The translations under genes were made by a program, and so were the position numbers. Of a DNA stretch of 64,000 bases, positions 24,961 to 36,645 are shown piece after piece. Every line of letters begins with the position of its first letter. The first letter of the stretch is position 1. Below the pieces are notes generated by a model. That model made no database searches. It was not told where the DNA came from and was given only the letters and a program-made list of their open reading frames with translations. The stretch comes from Diphasiastrum complanatum (Eukaryota; Streptophyta; Lycopodiopsida; Lycopodiales; Lycopodiaceae), in contig CM055107.1 of NCBI GenBank assembly GCA_029204225.1, positions 7,288,873 to 7,352,872 on the forward strand. The letters are read 5' to 3'.

Positions 24961-25079
24961 ATCTATTTCCCCAGTTGCTAAATATCTAGTGATATCATCA
25001 ACCCATAAAGGTGTCACATCTATATAAAATAGACACGCATCTAGTAACTCATCATTTATTGGCTCATCAGATGCTTCAG

Positions 25080-26602
25080 CATTGGGTAATCATGAAATAT
25101 GATTAGCCAAAAAATGTTGTGATCCCTTTCAAATAACAACTCAAAAGTTGAATTCTAAAAGAATCAACAACCATCGTGCAATTTGTCCGATTTTGCATGG
25201 TTTATTCAATAGATATAGAAGAGCATGATGGTCGGTATAAAAGACAAAAAGCTGGCCTAGCAAATAATGATGAAATTGTTGAACGACATAGACCATTGCT
25301 AATGCTTCTCTTTCTGTAGTGGAATAGTTAACCTCAGATGGAACCAGCTGATATCTTAGGAAACTGATTGGAAAATTCATTTTGAATTCTCCAGGTTGCG
25401 TTAAAACAGCACCAATGGCATACTTACTAGCGTCCATATGCACATGGAGCTCCTTAGTATAATCAAGCACACGAAGAATTGGTGTAGTGACTAAAGCTTG
25501 TTTGAGGTCTTCAAAGGCTTTAATCCATTCTTCTGTCCACCGTGGATCAGTAACGATTTTGTATACTAACCTCACTTTATCGGTGTAGTGTATTATAAAA
25601 ATGCAATCGTAACCCATGTGGCCTAGAAAGACATAAATTTCCTTCATTGTAGCTGGTAGGGGCATTTCTAGACTCACCTTGATCTTTTCAGGATCAATGG
25701 ATATACCATTTCGAGAAATGATATGCCCCAGTACCACTCCTTTTTTTCAATAAATTTGGCACTTTTCGAAATTCAATGAAATTCTGAACCTTCGACAGCG
25801 AATGAACATCGATATGCTTATCCCTAGATGAATGTACACGAAGATCATCAAGATAAATCTCTAGATTCTTGTGTAGCAGATTCTTGAAAGCTCGTTGCAT
25901 CACCATTTGGAATGTCGATGGGGAATTGCATAGATCGAATGGCATAACAATATATGCGAATGTGCCAAACTATGTAACAAATGCCATTTTGGAATGATCT
26001 TCAAGAGCAATTTGGACTAAAAAATAGCCAATAAAACCATCCATGAAGCTAAAAACTTCTGCTCCTACCATATCTTCGAGGATTTGTGTGGTCAGAGGTA
26101 ATGGGAAGTGATCTTTTTCTGTTTGGTCATTAAGTTTTTTCAAATCCATGCAAATACGAAGTTTACAATTTTTCTTTGGTACCAGCACAATTGGTGATAC
26201 CCAACTAGTGTGCTCAATTTCATAAATGAAACTAGCATCAAGAAGCTTTTGAATGTCTTCTCTTATCTTCTCTCGATAGGTAGGATTGGTGCAATAAGAT
26301 TTCGCTCTCACAGGTATTGCACCATTCTGTAATGGGATTGTATGCACTACAACATCAGGAGGAACTCCCTTCATTTCTTTATAACTCCAAGCAAACACAT
26401 CTCTGTATTTGCGCAATAACTTTTCCAAATTCCATAATTGGGTTGGATTCAGGTGGGATCCTACGTGCACAAAACGATCTATGTCTTCATCACTATCCTT
26501 CATATTTAGAGGTATTGTCTTTGCAGGTCCCTCAAAAGAAGTTGATGGTGGTTGAGGTTCCCGTTTCGGTTTTACCATACTGATGATCACATCATCAGTC
26601 AT
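25080..26602 (-). pseudogene. gypsy reverse transcriptase and RNase H
   Basis: RT motifs run SFIYEIEHTSWVSPIVLVPK, LRICMDLKKLNDQT, FMDGFIGYFLVQIA (normally FLDGYSGY), then a TAG at 25970-25972 where Trp is expected (FVT-stop-FGTF), MPFDLCNSPSTFQMVMQRAF and IYLDDLRVHSS with the catalytic YLDD at 25844-25855. A frame change near 25740-25760 leads to GHIISRNGISIDPEKI and the RNase H domain LHVHMDASKYAIGAVLTQ, STTEREALAMV, YTDHHALLYL. The catalytic residues are largely kept, so inactivation is mainly by the stop and the shift. Confidence 0.88.
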
Positions 26603-27160
26603 GTAATCCTTAAAGTGCTATGGAACATCATATAGTGGATCATCAATTATCTTTGGTGGGATCTTAGAAATGTCCTCTACAAATTTGCTTTTTGATGATG
26701 AAGCTTGACTGGAATTTTTTTGGTTTCTTACCAAAGGTTTCATTGGTTGTTTCAGATTTTCACACATTTGGAATTGCTTTCAATCAATCTTACATCGACC
26801 TTTGTTTTGTTTTTTAGCATGAAAAATGTTTGAGTATCTATAGTAGTAGGCATGCATGGATTTTTTTTGTGTTTTTTCTCAAACTAAGTTTTCGTCAATG
26901 ATGCTCAAAACTTCATCATTATGTAAATCCCATTGATAGACTTTTAACTTTGGTCTGTATACACGAGAATTTATTGGTTGTGAATGTTGTACCTGAGCCA
27001 ATGAGGGAGTTTAATCTCTTTCGGTATACGACATCTTCCTAAACTTTTTGGATCCAGCAAATGGACAAGCTGGTCGTCAGATAACTCATCTTCTCCCACA
27101 GTAAGAATGTCATCCTGACTGGTGGATATTTTAGTAGAAAAAGTATTTTCAGATATCCAC

Positions 27161-27760
27161 TCAATAGGGAGTGTATCTATCATATATAAAGGCATGATGG
27201 GAGTGTTGATATCCGTGGAGTTTATAGTTATATCGAGTGGGTCCTCTTCCTAAACTCTTGTTCACAAAGAGTACCATTGACATCGGTAAAGCATGAACCC
27301 AGTTAATGATATCAATACTCTGCATGTAATGACTCTTTATGGTTGAATCGACACTTTTTGGGTCATCATAGGTAGTAGAAGACCAATCATTTTCAATTCG
27401 TGCAGGCTTTATTTTTTCGGTGGCATCGATAGAGATTCTCTTGTCTCTGTTGCCGAAGACTATCTTGTTTTTCTTCCAATCTTGAATCACTCTGGCCATT
27501 TCTAACCAAGACATTCCAAAAAGAAATTTATAGGTGTGTGGTTCATCATGAAAGTTTAGTACAATACACTCTATGGTGAAATTCAAACCTACAATTTTAA
27601 TCGGTAAATTATGTGACATACAAGCATCATCATTCTTTGGTCAGCCATTCATAACTTGTACTTAGGCTTTTCTACTGTGGATATTCCCCATGCCTTTGCT
27701 AAGGACAAGGTGATAATATTCAGTCCAGACCCACTATCGAGAATGGCTTGTATGGATGGA
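27161..27760 (-). pseudogene. gypsy aspartic protease
   Basis: Near 27690-27735 the minus strand reads IQAILDSGSGLNIITLSLAK, which carries the retropepsin DSG triad. The following block at 27500-27620 reads LPIKIVGLNFTIECIVLNFH and FLFGMSWLEMARVIQDW, the C-terminal part of the same domain. A frame change separates the two. Confidence 0.82.
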
Positions 27761-28200
27761 TAGGATTTGTAGTGCACAGGTAAGGTGATGATGTTACCTT
27801 TAGCAACACAAATGAAGTAAGCTCATGTCTACACTATGAACCACCTCATTGTTTTTCAGTTGTCTCAACTTATCTGGTATATCAAGCTGTTGGGAGCTGT
27901 GCAATACGGCATCCTACAGGGGTTTCAAAAAGTTGATGGCCATGTAGAAGGGCATGATGATTTGTGCTTGTAAGAGATTGAAAAAAATCTCTATTCCTCA
28001 TGGTGGTTGCCCCTGCATAGGTAGCTGGGCAATGGCGAAGCAGAAATCCTCTCTTCATCTCTATCCAACTCATCTCGAAATTCATGGTATTGCCTTTGAG
28101 CTTCTACAGGGTCAAGTTAGGATTGTGGAATCATGGAAGTATTGGCACTAGGTTGTGGTTGTGCTGGGTCCTTATTCTGATCTAAGGTCCTTTGTTGTGC

Positions 28201-29190
28201 TCATGTGACAGCAAGCAACAGCTCTTCAGATATCCTATATGCTAGAACTATCTTTTTGGTTTGGTTAGGGCAATATTTATAGCAATGTTTTCTAATAAAA
28301 TTAGCACATTCAATGACAGATTGATATTGTAGTCTACATTCACTTTGAAGGTGAGTGGTTTCTCTACATACAAAGCATCTCTTCTTAAGGGCTGAAGGAA
28401 AAATTGCATAAGCCTCTTGGTTGGTTTGACTAGGCTGCTCCTCCAAATAATATTGATCGTTCAGATAGGAGGTAGATGCCTCATCTACGTATGTGTTATT
28501 AGTGCCTTCATCATAAATAGATTCATCGGTTGTGGTATCATAAGAAGAATTATCTACCAAATTGGCCTATATATGAGGTCGGTTTTGTTGGTTGGGCAGA
28601 TCCTCTTGGATCTAGGAGTGCCAATCTTTGTTGTTGTGCAGGTGGGTGTTGTCTTGGCAAGTCCTGAACTTGCACTGGACTCATATAATGTGGGTTATAT
28701 TGAGCTTATGCTTGGCCTCGTGGTGCATATTGTTGTGGTCTAGAATATTGCATGTTGCATGGGTTGTACCTACAGCTTGATGTGGCATGGGTTTTTGTGT
28801 CACAAAGTATACAATGCTACGTTTCATATGGTCTGTGTGATGGACACTCATTACCGGTATGTGCACCACCACATTGTGGTCACCAGGTGTTTTCACGCCT
28901 ATGAATAGCATTACCAGATGGAAATTGCCTTGGGAACTGACTTTGAATAGACTTTAAGACTTGTTGAAACTCTTTGTTGAGTTTCTCCATTTGTTGTTGA
29001 TGTTGTTGATTCATCAACTCGAATTGAGATTTCCATACTTGGTCTGAATCTCTTGTCTCACTTGGACAATTTTCATTAAAAATATGGTGAGCTCTTTTTT
29101 CTTTATGGTCCTCATCATCCAATAAGTAAAAAAACACCCTTTGTCTTCTTCTCGAATGGCATCGGACATGTCGGATTTAAGAGTATGATA
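28201..29190 (-). pseudogene. gypsy gag with CCHC knuckle
   Basis: The reading frame at 28201-28560 contains CFVCRETTHLQSEC, an exact C-x2-C-x4-H-x4-C nucleic-acid-binding knuckle. Upstream (28880-29190) a Gln-rich, coiled-coil-like stretch (NQQHQQQMEKLNKEFQQVLK) precedes it. Intervening frames are broken. It would package element RNA. Confidence 0.7.
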
Positions 29191-29206
29191 CTCTTCACTG
29201 TCAAAG

Positions 29207-30425
29207 TACAGCAAAAAGGACCAAGAATGGATCCAAATCCGATCCACAAGTGTGATTGGGTGTTAGATTAGATTGATTTACCAATCTACACAAGATTAGA
29301 TAGCACTAGATCAAATCTACATCAACAAATCTAACAAGAACAATCAAATATGATCAAAACTTGTACTTGCTGGTTTCACACGTGTGAAGACCTGTCAAAG
29401 TACGGACTACCAGCAAATGATGAAGTACACTAAGGTTAGAAACCATTAGAAGCATAAAATCACAAGACAAATGGAGAGATTACTCAAGAAATGCACCAAA
29501 ACCAGGATTTAGCTTTCTTGTCAATTATAGCCAAATGAGCCACCATATATACACAAGAGCTGATGCTTACTCAGCTAATTTGGCACGTGTGAGAGTGGCT
29601 ACTCATCAAAGGATCCACCAATAATTATCACTATGGCACATGGACCAAGTTTCCTAACTTATAGCCACCTCCCTTGATTTTAGGCAATTTTCCTAATTTA
29701 TAGGGACTTGCACAAATATCTACTACAAGTTGAATCTCACCTACTACTGATGTTTTCACACATGTGAGCAGTCCTGGGCACGTGTGAGATCACTCCTATC
29801 CATGTGAAATAGCTTTTCCTACCAGTAAAATGATGCCAAGTGGCATATAGCTAGAAAACTAGATTTTGGCCATTTTAGCCACTCATTAGGGGAGTTTTGA
29901 GCTCCATAAAGACCCTTTAGGAATTCATGCAAGATGTAGTTTATATTATTAAAATATTATAACACTGATACTTTTGACTTGCCATAACTTTTTAATCGTA
30001 GCTCAAAACTATGTCATCTAACATATCATTGGAAAGCCCTTGTTGAGTACTTTCCAATGCACCAAACTCTGCTAAATTGGACTTACCACTAAAAAGTTAT
30101 GCCATTTTTAGTGTGGACTCAAAATGTGGACTCAAAAAGTTACGTTACGTAGATTTCAAATTTGAGTGTTTTGATTGGTCCATGTGTAAGAAAAAATTGA
30201 GAAAAAAATATAAAAAGAATCTTTACAAAGGGTCTTTTTTGGATTTAGAACTCCTCTAATGAGATCTCAAATGAAATGGTAGGTACAAACTATATGACTC
30301 ATCTAAATGATAAATGCATTTATTTCACACGTGGAAACAGGCTCCACACATGTCTAATGATGATATGTACTACTCATAATGGTATTTACAAGATTTGATC
30401 AAGTTAGCTTTTCCCAATTTTAACA
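29207..30425 (-). mobile_element. copia-type 3' LTR
   Basis: On the minus strand the LTR starts TGTTAAAATTGGG at 30425, right after a purine tract, and ends near 29207 in CCATTCTTGGTCCTTTTTG, matching the LTR end before the primer site at 35467. A block of about 120 bp around 29750-29880 also matches 34800-34950 in inverted orientation. It carries several CACACGTGTG-like palindromes, including TTCACACGTGTGAA at 29375-29388. No primer site follows it, so it is the 3' LTR of the element to its right. The left boundary is approximate. Confidence 0.75.
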
Positions 30426-30437
30426 CTCCTCCTCAAA
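30426..30437 (-). promoter_or_regulatory. Polypurine tract
   Basis: The minus strand reads GAGGAGGAG immediately before the TGTTAAAA LTR start. This is the plus-strand priming site of the retroelement and has the same form as the tract at 53843-53854. Confidence 0.75.
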
Positions 30438-30654
30438 ACTAACTTGATAAAAATATGATGATATTGAGATTGACTCCATGGGCTGAATTGGTCTTCAAAT
30501 ATGGATTCTTGCTGGTTCAAAGGTGTGAAGATCACCCAATGAGCTTGACGTCGATCCGAAATCACCGTATCCATGATAATGCCTCTTTGATGTTGACTTT
30601 TTTGATGAACTTGAGAGCTTTGCACCATTCTAGCACCTCTTTCATTGATTTGTT

Positions 30655-31974
30655 TCATCCTTGAAGCATATGGTTGATCCAAAAGCTCCTCCTCCTTGAA
30701 AATAGCTGCAACTCCATGAGAAAATAAAGAGTCCTTCTTGACTCATGAGGATCACAAAGATCCAACATCATGTTACCAAGATCTCGAGGATTAGGCTCAT
30801 CAACATTGGCAAGACTATGCATGCTATAGTAACAAAGAGTTTGTATCATATCTTCATGCTTGGTTTCCATGCTAATCTCAGATCTAATGAGGCTAGATAC
30901 TTCATTATGGAGATAAGTTTCCTTAGAGGATGATTCATTTTCTCTCATAAAGAGTTTACAATTTGCCTCAATACATGAAAAAAGACAATTTTTCACACTA
31001 TGAGTGGACAAATCACTCTTGCTCTTGCGAGACTCAAGAGCATACATTTGAAGAAATAACCATTTGCTTTCTAATTGATCTAAAATCAATTTCCAATCAT
31101 TAAGAACATCAAGTATGTTCTCAATAGAGACATCATACTCAACTAGTATGGCTTTACTCCAACTTTGAGATGCAAAAGTCTCACTAAAGCAAATTGATTC
31201 ACCAAATGACATAAGAGAAACAAGCATGAGATGTATACTACTTGAAATGTGCTCCTCTTTCCCTTGAAATGTGAGCCATATGAGCTCAACCATGTCTCTT
31301 GATATTCTTCTTGGAATCATAACTTGAGAAGGACTCTCCTCCTCAATCCTTGGCACACTTGAATTTTGAGATGACTCCTCAAGATCAACTTCTTGGTGCT
31401 CCTCTTTGATGGAAATCCAAGACCTCCATTTCTCAAAATGATCACAACAAACATGATCATATAATGTGCACTTCATATGATCATCAACATTACTTATGCT
31501 AGAAACATAAGTCCAAAAATCACCACAACTTGGCATGATTTTTCTAATATTGAAATCAAGAAGTATTTCCATCTCAATAAGGCTAACTACTTGCTTATGG
31601 ATATAAGTGTCCACTTTGGATGCTTCACTTATTCTCATAAGAAGTTTACAACTTGCCTTTAAAATTGAAAATTTACAATCTTCAACATTATGAATGAACA
31701 CATCATTCATGATCTTATTGAAACCAACAAAAAATACATTATGAAGACATTTCCATTTCCTTGACTTCATATTCAATGTAAGTTTACAAGGAAAACATGC
31801 TTTGCTATCTATTAAGGCATCACACTCAACTAGTAATGCCTTAATCCACCTTTGAGATACAAAAATCTCTTCAAAGCAAAATAGTTCTTCATAAGATTTC
31901 AAGAGAGCATAAATGAAACTATTTTCATTTTGTGATTGCTCCTCCTTAATCTTTCTTGGTTTCTCTTGGATCAT
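30655..31974 (-). CDS. Internally duplicated 439-aa ORF in an LTR element
   Basis: This frame is uninterrupted for 439 codons, rare in this window, and ends about 220 bp before the polypurine tract of the LTR at 29207-30425. The protein is two tandem copies of one unit offset by 229-230 residues: FVSQRWIKALLVECD (39-52) matches FASQSWSKAILVEYD (268-281); CKFSILKASCKLLMR (100-114) matches CLFSCIEANCKLFMR (330-344); TYIHKQVVSLI (123-133) matches TYLHNEVSSLI (353-363). The QxWxKAxLVExD block resembles the start of copia reverse transcriptase, but nothing catalytic follows. There are no membrane segments or zinc motifs. The position fits an extra or captured ORF of a non-autonomous LTR element. 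Function unknown; the start at 31974 is the first Met of the frame. Confidence 0.65.
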   Translation of the reverse strand: MIQEKPRKIKEEQSQNENSFIYALLKSYEELFCFEEIFVSQRWIKALLVECDALIDSKACFPCKLTLNMKSRKWKCLHNVFFVGFNKIMNDVFIHNVEDCKFSILKASCKLLMRISEASKVDTYIHKQVVSLIEMEILLDFNIRKIMPSCGDFWTYVSSISNVDDHMKCTLYDHVCCDHFEKWRSWISIKEEHQEVDLEESSQNSSVPRIEEESPSQVMIPRRISRDMVELIWLTFQGKEEHISSSIHLMLVSLMSFGESICFSETFASQSWSKAILVEYDVSIENILDVLNDWKLILDQLESKWLFLQMYALESRKSKSDLSTHSVKNCLFSCIEANCKLFMRENESSSKETYLHNEVSSLIRSEISMETKHEDMIQTLCYYSMHSLANVDEPNPRDLGNMMLDLCDPHESRRTLYFLMELQLFSRRRSFWINHMLQG

Positions 31975-33600
31975 AACACATATTAAACACGAAGTATTAC
32001 AAGGAAAATGTGTTATAAGAAAGATCTTACCATTATTGCTTGAAGAGATTTATTCAATACAATTTAAACAAATAGACAAGTGGATTGTGAAATACAAGAA
32101 GTCAAAAAGAAAAGAAATTTGGCATTAAATGCAGAAAAGAAAAATATTAATAAAGGAAAAATAATAGGACATTATCTTGTGCTAGTACAAAACATACAAT
32201 TCCATGTAGACATATAATGCGCATCACTTTTGTGTTGAGAGTGTTGACAACAAACAACTCACATACACACCTAATAATGCACATTTGACTGTAATAAAAT
32301 GGTGAACTTTTAACAATTGAGTCGATGAAGTACGAATGACACATACATGATTTAAGGTGATCTAGACTACATCAACACACTTCGACATATTTACGAGGTC
32401 GATTATGGAAGTAAGATAAAGTACATCATTTTTTTATGTGAAATGGTTTAAGGCCAACTATTGTAACAACAATGGCATGGTTACCAATGATGTGTCTAAG
32501 GTCTTTGCAATTGACTCAACAAAAGTGATACTTGTGGACTGATATTGCTTTGACCGTCTTTTGCAATTTGTATTATAAATTGGATGACATCACTCTAAAT
32601 TCATAAATATGATGTCGCATTATGTATTGGTCTAACTTCGTAACTTTTTTGTGTTGTAGATCATATTTCATTTAGGTCGACTATTTTCAATGGTTGTATG
32701 TCATCCACGTTGATGCAAGAAAACGAAATGTATATGAGAGAAGATATATCACATCAGATATGACAAACAATGTTCATGAGGATATTACATCTCTTATGAA
32801 ATTGGTAGAGTCCAAATCCTTGTTTTAAGCTCCAATCCTTGATCCAAGCTCCATATGATGATGCAGAAAGGACTAAAGACAAAATACAAATTGAAAATAC
32901 AAACATAGAAAGACCAAGCGAGGTTGCTATGTTTTGATGATGATTGGCTAGAGGAAGTTCCATTTTACGTGAAAAGGACTCAAGAAAATATCACAAGTCA
33001 AAATGACAAAATACGAACGTAGAAAGACAATCATAATTGAGAAATTTTTAAATTGCTTGACATCAAGGCTATGAAAAACACTTACTTCCAACTAGTCAAG
33101 CTACTTCTGTGTGCGTGCTTGTCAATAGCTTAGTATTCAGATTAAAACATTGTTTTGAATTTTTCTATAAATTTGGGGACGAATTTTATAGACTTGTTAT
33201 TATTCTTTTGCTTTCATTTATGTTACGGCATATTATCTAAAGTTTCATCTAGTTGAATAGCGAGCAAATAACTTGTTAACTATGGTATACGCTAAGAAAT
33301 ATCATGATAATGTCTAACTTAATTCTATGACTCAACATTTTTAGAATCTCTTAACCCATGAACAATGGTGTATGAGGGACTAAAAGGTTGAAACTGACAA
33401 TACAAGACTCGAAGTCTGTTCTTTATACACCCAATGATGGTGACGCTTCAATGCCTTTGATATACACTTACACAACCATAGGCTCTCATATGCAGACTTA
33501 TAAAGGACTATGCTTTTGTTAAGAAATATGGTCTCAGATATAAAACAAAAATTTTAATTTTTTTTTAAAAGTTTTTTAAATTACAATTGTTGTATCAAGA
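31975..33600. other. Non-coding, no gene seen
   Basis: AT-rich, with stops in all frames. Part may be the 5' portion of the element holding the 439-aa ORF, but no LTR or primer site was found on this side. Confidence 0.4.
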
Positions 33601-33614
33601 AAAATATTTTTCAA

Positions 33615-33725
33615 ATTATGACAAGGTGCCCTTGAAAAACCGACATTGTCCTTAAAATCACGAAAGTGTCTTTTGGCAAAATGCGAAGGCCTACAGCATG
33701 AAGGCACTGTGCAACGGATAGAAGA
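33615..33725 (+). repeat. Inverted partner of 37262-37375
   Basis: The reverse complement of this segment matches 37262-37375 at roughly 80 percent by eye, sharing CTTTTGGCAAAATG and AAAATCACGAAAGTG (here in plus sense). It lies just upstream of a gag gene, so it is probably the LTR/leader end of that copia family. The partner lies on the side of the oppositely oriented RNase H fragment. Confidence 0.75.
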
Positions 33726-33739
33726 CGGCTAATTCACAG

Positions 33740-34690
33740 TGACACGATCCTTGACTCCTCAGGATCAAACTTTCTAGCATGGAAGGTGAAGACTGAAAGG
33801 AGAAGGTTTATGGCCTTGGGTTGATGGCACAGAAGAGATGCCCACAACCACTGGCAAAGAGCTATGAAAATGGAAAGAAAGAAACGACAAGGCAGTAGCC
33901 GTCCTATCTTCCTTCATCGAAGACAGCTTGACACTTGATCTAGCCACACTCTCCAATGCAAGGGAAATGTGGGCTACTTTGCTGACCAGATTTCAAACGA
34001 AATCACGAAGCCAAATTATGCTTCTTGAAGATCAGCTGACCAATCTGAGATGGGATGGTAAAGACCTCACCTCCTTCATCAAAAGAATGAAGGACTTGTT
34101 CCTCTCGCTACACAATTCTGGAATAGAGAATGCAGTCTCAGCAGAGAAGAAGTTCACATACACACTGCAAGCTCTACCAAGATCGTTTCAAACGACCCGA
34201 ACATTACTTGCCAAAGATCCACAGATGACCCTTGAGAAGGCTGTAGTCGAGATCAGAGAAGAGGTGAAAGCCCATGAACACCTTGATGACAAGGATAACT
34301 CTGATCAAGCTTTCTACAGCAACAAAGAGAAGCAGAAGAAGAATTTCAAGATTGAAGGTAGCAGTCAGAGGGAGCCAAAGAAGGCAAATGAAAGAGCAGA
34401 ACTAAACCGAGATAGCAGAATTGTGATAAGAAGACCTGCACGAGGTGCACACGAGAAGGCCACACCGTTGATAAGTGCTGGCTCAATCCAAAGATAGAGT
34501 GCATAAACTGTCACAAAAAGGGTCACACAGCCATTGACTGCAATCAAAATCCCAGAAACAAGAAAGCTCAGAGCAGATGGGAGAGCGACAATAGCTCATC
34601 ATACGTGGAGGAACCAGAGTCCTCCAAGATGGCCGAAGACAGGGCCAACAACAGCAAGAATGTGAAAAGTACAAAAATAAGCTTGGTAGA
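33740..34690 (+). pseudogene. copia gag (UBN2-type) with two CCHC knuckles
   Basis: Plus strand: KWKERNDKAVAVLSSFIEDS, ATLSNAREMWATLLTRFQTK, LLEDQLTNLRWDGKDLTSFI and LTLEKAVVEI-type helices, the usual copia gag fold. Near 34420 the frame changes, and two knuckles follow in the same new frame: CTRCTREGHTVDKC and CINCHKKGHTAIDC, each C-x2-C-x4-H-x4-C. Coding similarity ends near 34690, where another element's LTR begins. The upstream start is obscured by stops near 33740-33850. Confidence 0.82.
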
Positions 34691-35466
34691 GGCCAAAAAT
34701 CTTGTATATGGGATAGACACACATGTGTGGAGCTTGTTCCCACGTGTGAAACTAGTGTACTTTTCATGTACCATAATCATATATGTTGTACATATGATTT
34801 AATTCAAGTTCTAGTGGCTAAAATGGCCAAAAACTAGTTTTCTAGAGATATGACACATGGCACCAATCTAATGATTGCATGAGCCAAATATTTTGAATAG
34901 GTGTCACATCCCATGTGTAGAGGACAGCTCACACGTGTGGAAATAGCTGAAGTAGACGAGTTTTTGCTTCTATAAGATTTCCATGAAGATCTCCATATAG
35001 TAGGAAAATAGACCAAAAATGCCCAAAATGGAAAGTTTTGATCCAAGTGTCAAATTGCATGATGGTGACAAGGCATCCTCACACGTGTGAGATCTGATGC
35101 ATGATCAGTACCTCGAGCTCCAAAAATGTATATATAGAGGCTTATTTGGCCATAATCAATGTAAGACACCAATCTAGGTTTTGGAAGCAATTTTGAGTGA
35201 TTCTCTCCATTTGTCTACATTCGTTTTGATTGTTTTGAGGTGCTATCAATGTGTACTTGATTTTCAGGTTGGAGTCTGTACTCAGACAGTGTTTCACACA
35301 TGTGAAACCAGAAAGTACACCTACCTTCAATTAATGAGTGTTCTTGTTAGGATTTTGTGTCTAGAATTGATCTAGATTGATCTTAATCTCGATAGATCAA
35401 GTAATCTGACAACCAATCCCTGAGGATCAGATTAGGATCCACTCTTGGTCCTTTTTGTACTTTTTT
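34660..35466 (+). mobile_element. copia-type 5' LTR
   Basis: This block is the plus-oriented relative of the LTR at 29207-30425: GGCTAAAATGGCCAAAA..CTAGTTTTCTAG at about 34816-34846 and the end CACTCTTGGTCCTTTTTG are shared. It ends directly before a primer-binding site. The left border, inside the gag gene of another copia element, is uncertain by about 30 bp. It contains CACACGTGTG palindromes at 34930-34939 and 35081-35090. Confidence 0.75.
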
Positions 35467-35478
35467 TGGTATTAGAGC
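35467..35478 (+). promoter_or_regulatory. Primer-binding site, tRNA-iMet type
   Basis: TGGTATTAGAGC differs from the standard TGGTATCAGAGC at one position and immediately follows the LTR end. Confidence 0.85.
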
Positions 35479-36068
35479 CTAGTACAAGAGGTTTTGTTGA
35501 AATTGATAGGGTTAATCCAAATCAAAGCCAAAATTAGCAGTTTTTTGGAAACTAGTCAAATTTTGTGTAGTGAGTTGGATTTGATAGCTATCCTCAAAAT
35601 TTTTGGTCCAGATCTTGTTGTGGGCTGTAGGAACCCTTTTCACACGTGTGAGGCCATACATCTCTGTTTTTGACTGAGAAATTCCAAAAATTTGTAGAAT
35701 TTGACTCACAAACCCAATTTGAGTGATTTTTGGTGCAAAATCAAGCATTTTCTATAGTGAATCTAATGCCTTGATTAGTTCTTGGATTAGATCAGCCAAA
35801 AAATTAAAATTGAAGCTTGAATTAAGTGCACTAATTGATCTTCTCTGATTTTTTTTTTTTTGGTTGAGGTTGAAGAGAGAGATTGCTAAAAATCATAGAT
35901 TAAGGAGTGATTTGCAAGTTTGAGACTAGAATCCAAATTTCCATCATTCTAGATTGGTTCATGAGTGATAGGATTGAGTCTATAAGCTTTCTAAATTGCT
36001 AGAAGACTTAAGTTTAGATCTCTTAGAGAAACCATAAGAGTTTCTAGTGCTTTTTCACATTAAAAAAT

Positions 36069-36645
36069 GGCATCAATGGGTGGTTTTTTGCTTGAAGCTA
36101 GTGAAAGACTTACATCCACTAATTGTGCTACTTGGATAGTTCGAATGGAGTCTTTGCTTGTACTTCATGATCTTTTATGACATAGTACTTGAGGTGGAAG
36201 TAGAACCTCAAGGACGAGTTGAATTGGCTAAGTACAAAAAGAGATGTAGAGTTGCATTACACTACATAAAAATGAATGTAAGTAATGAACTTTTGAAAGA
36301 AATATCATCTTGTACCACATCCAAAGAGGCATGGGATTCATTAAAAGCCATGTATGGATCCAAGAACACTTCAAGGATACTCATGCTTAGGAATTAAATC
36401 CTTCAAAGCATGAAAGGAAGTAGTGAAAGTGCCCAAAATTATGTCTTTAGGATCAAATCTTTGAATAAGGAGTTGTCTTCTATAGATGATAAAATCAAAG
36501 ATGATGAATTAGTTCAAATCATTTTGAATGGATTAGGAGATGATTATTCCAATCTTGTACAAACCTTTGCTATTCAAGATTCTCTTTCTAGTATTGAAAA
36601 ACTTCAAAGTGTGCTTGTTAGTGACGAAGCGAAACGAAATGAAAC
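36069..36645 (+). pseudogene. copia gag, truncated, with conserved-position stop
   Basis: The protein begins MASMGGFLLEASERLTSTN, homologous to the gag at 57438-56380. One extra base in a T-run near 36170 shifts the frame; it then reads EAWDSLKAMYGSKNTSRILM and LRN followed by TAA (36395-36397), then ILQSMKGSSESAQNYVFRIK and DDELVQIILNGLGDDYSNLV in the same frame. Similarity stops at about 36645, before any zinc knuckle. The leader from 35479 to 36068 separates it from the primer site, a normal distance. Confidence 0.85.

Larger units (their letters stand above)
24119..29200 (-). mobile_element. Ty3/gypsy element body, no LTRs seen
   Basis: In minus-strand order: gag with zinc knuckle, protease with DSG, reverse transcriptase, RNase H, integrase zinc finger and part of the integrase C-terminal region. 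The order PR-RT-RH-IN is that of gypsy elements. The right end abuts another element's LTR at about 29200, and the left end stops in the integrase PFELVYGQEA block at about 24119. The RNase H context (GHIISRNGISIDPEKI) suggests a Tat/Athila-like lineage. Several stops and at least two frame shifts make it inactive. Confidence 0.9.
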
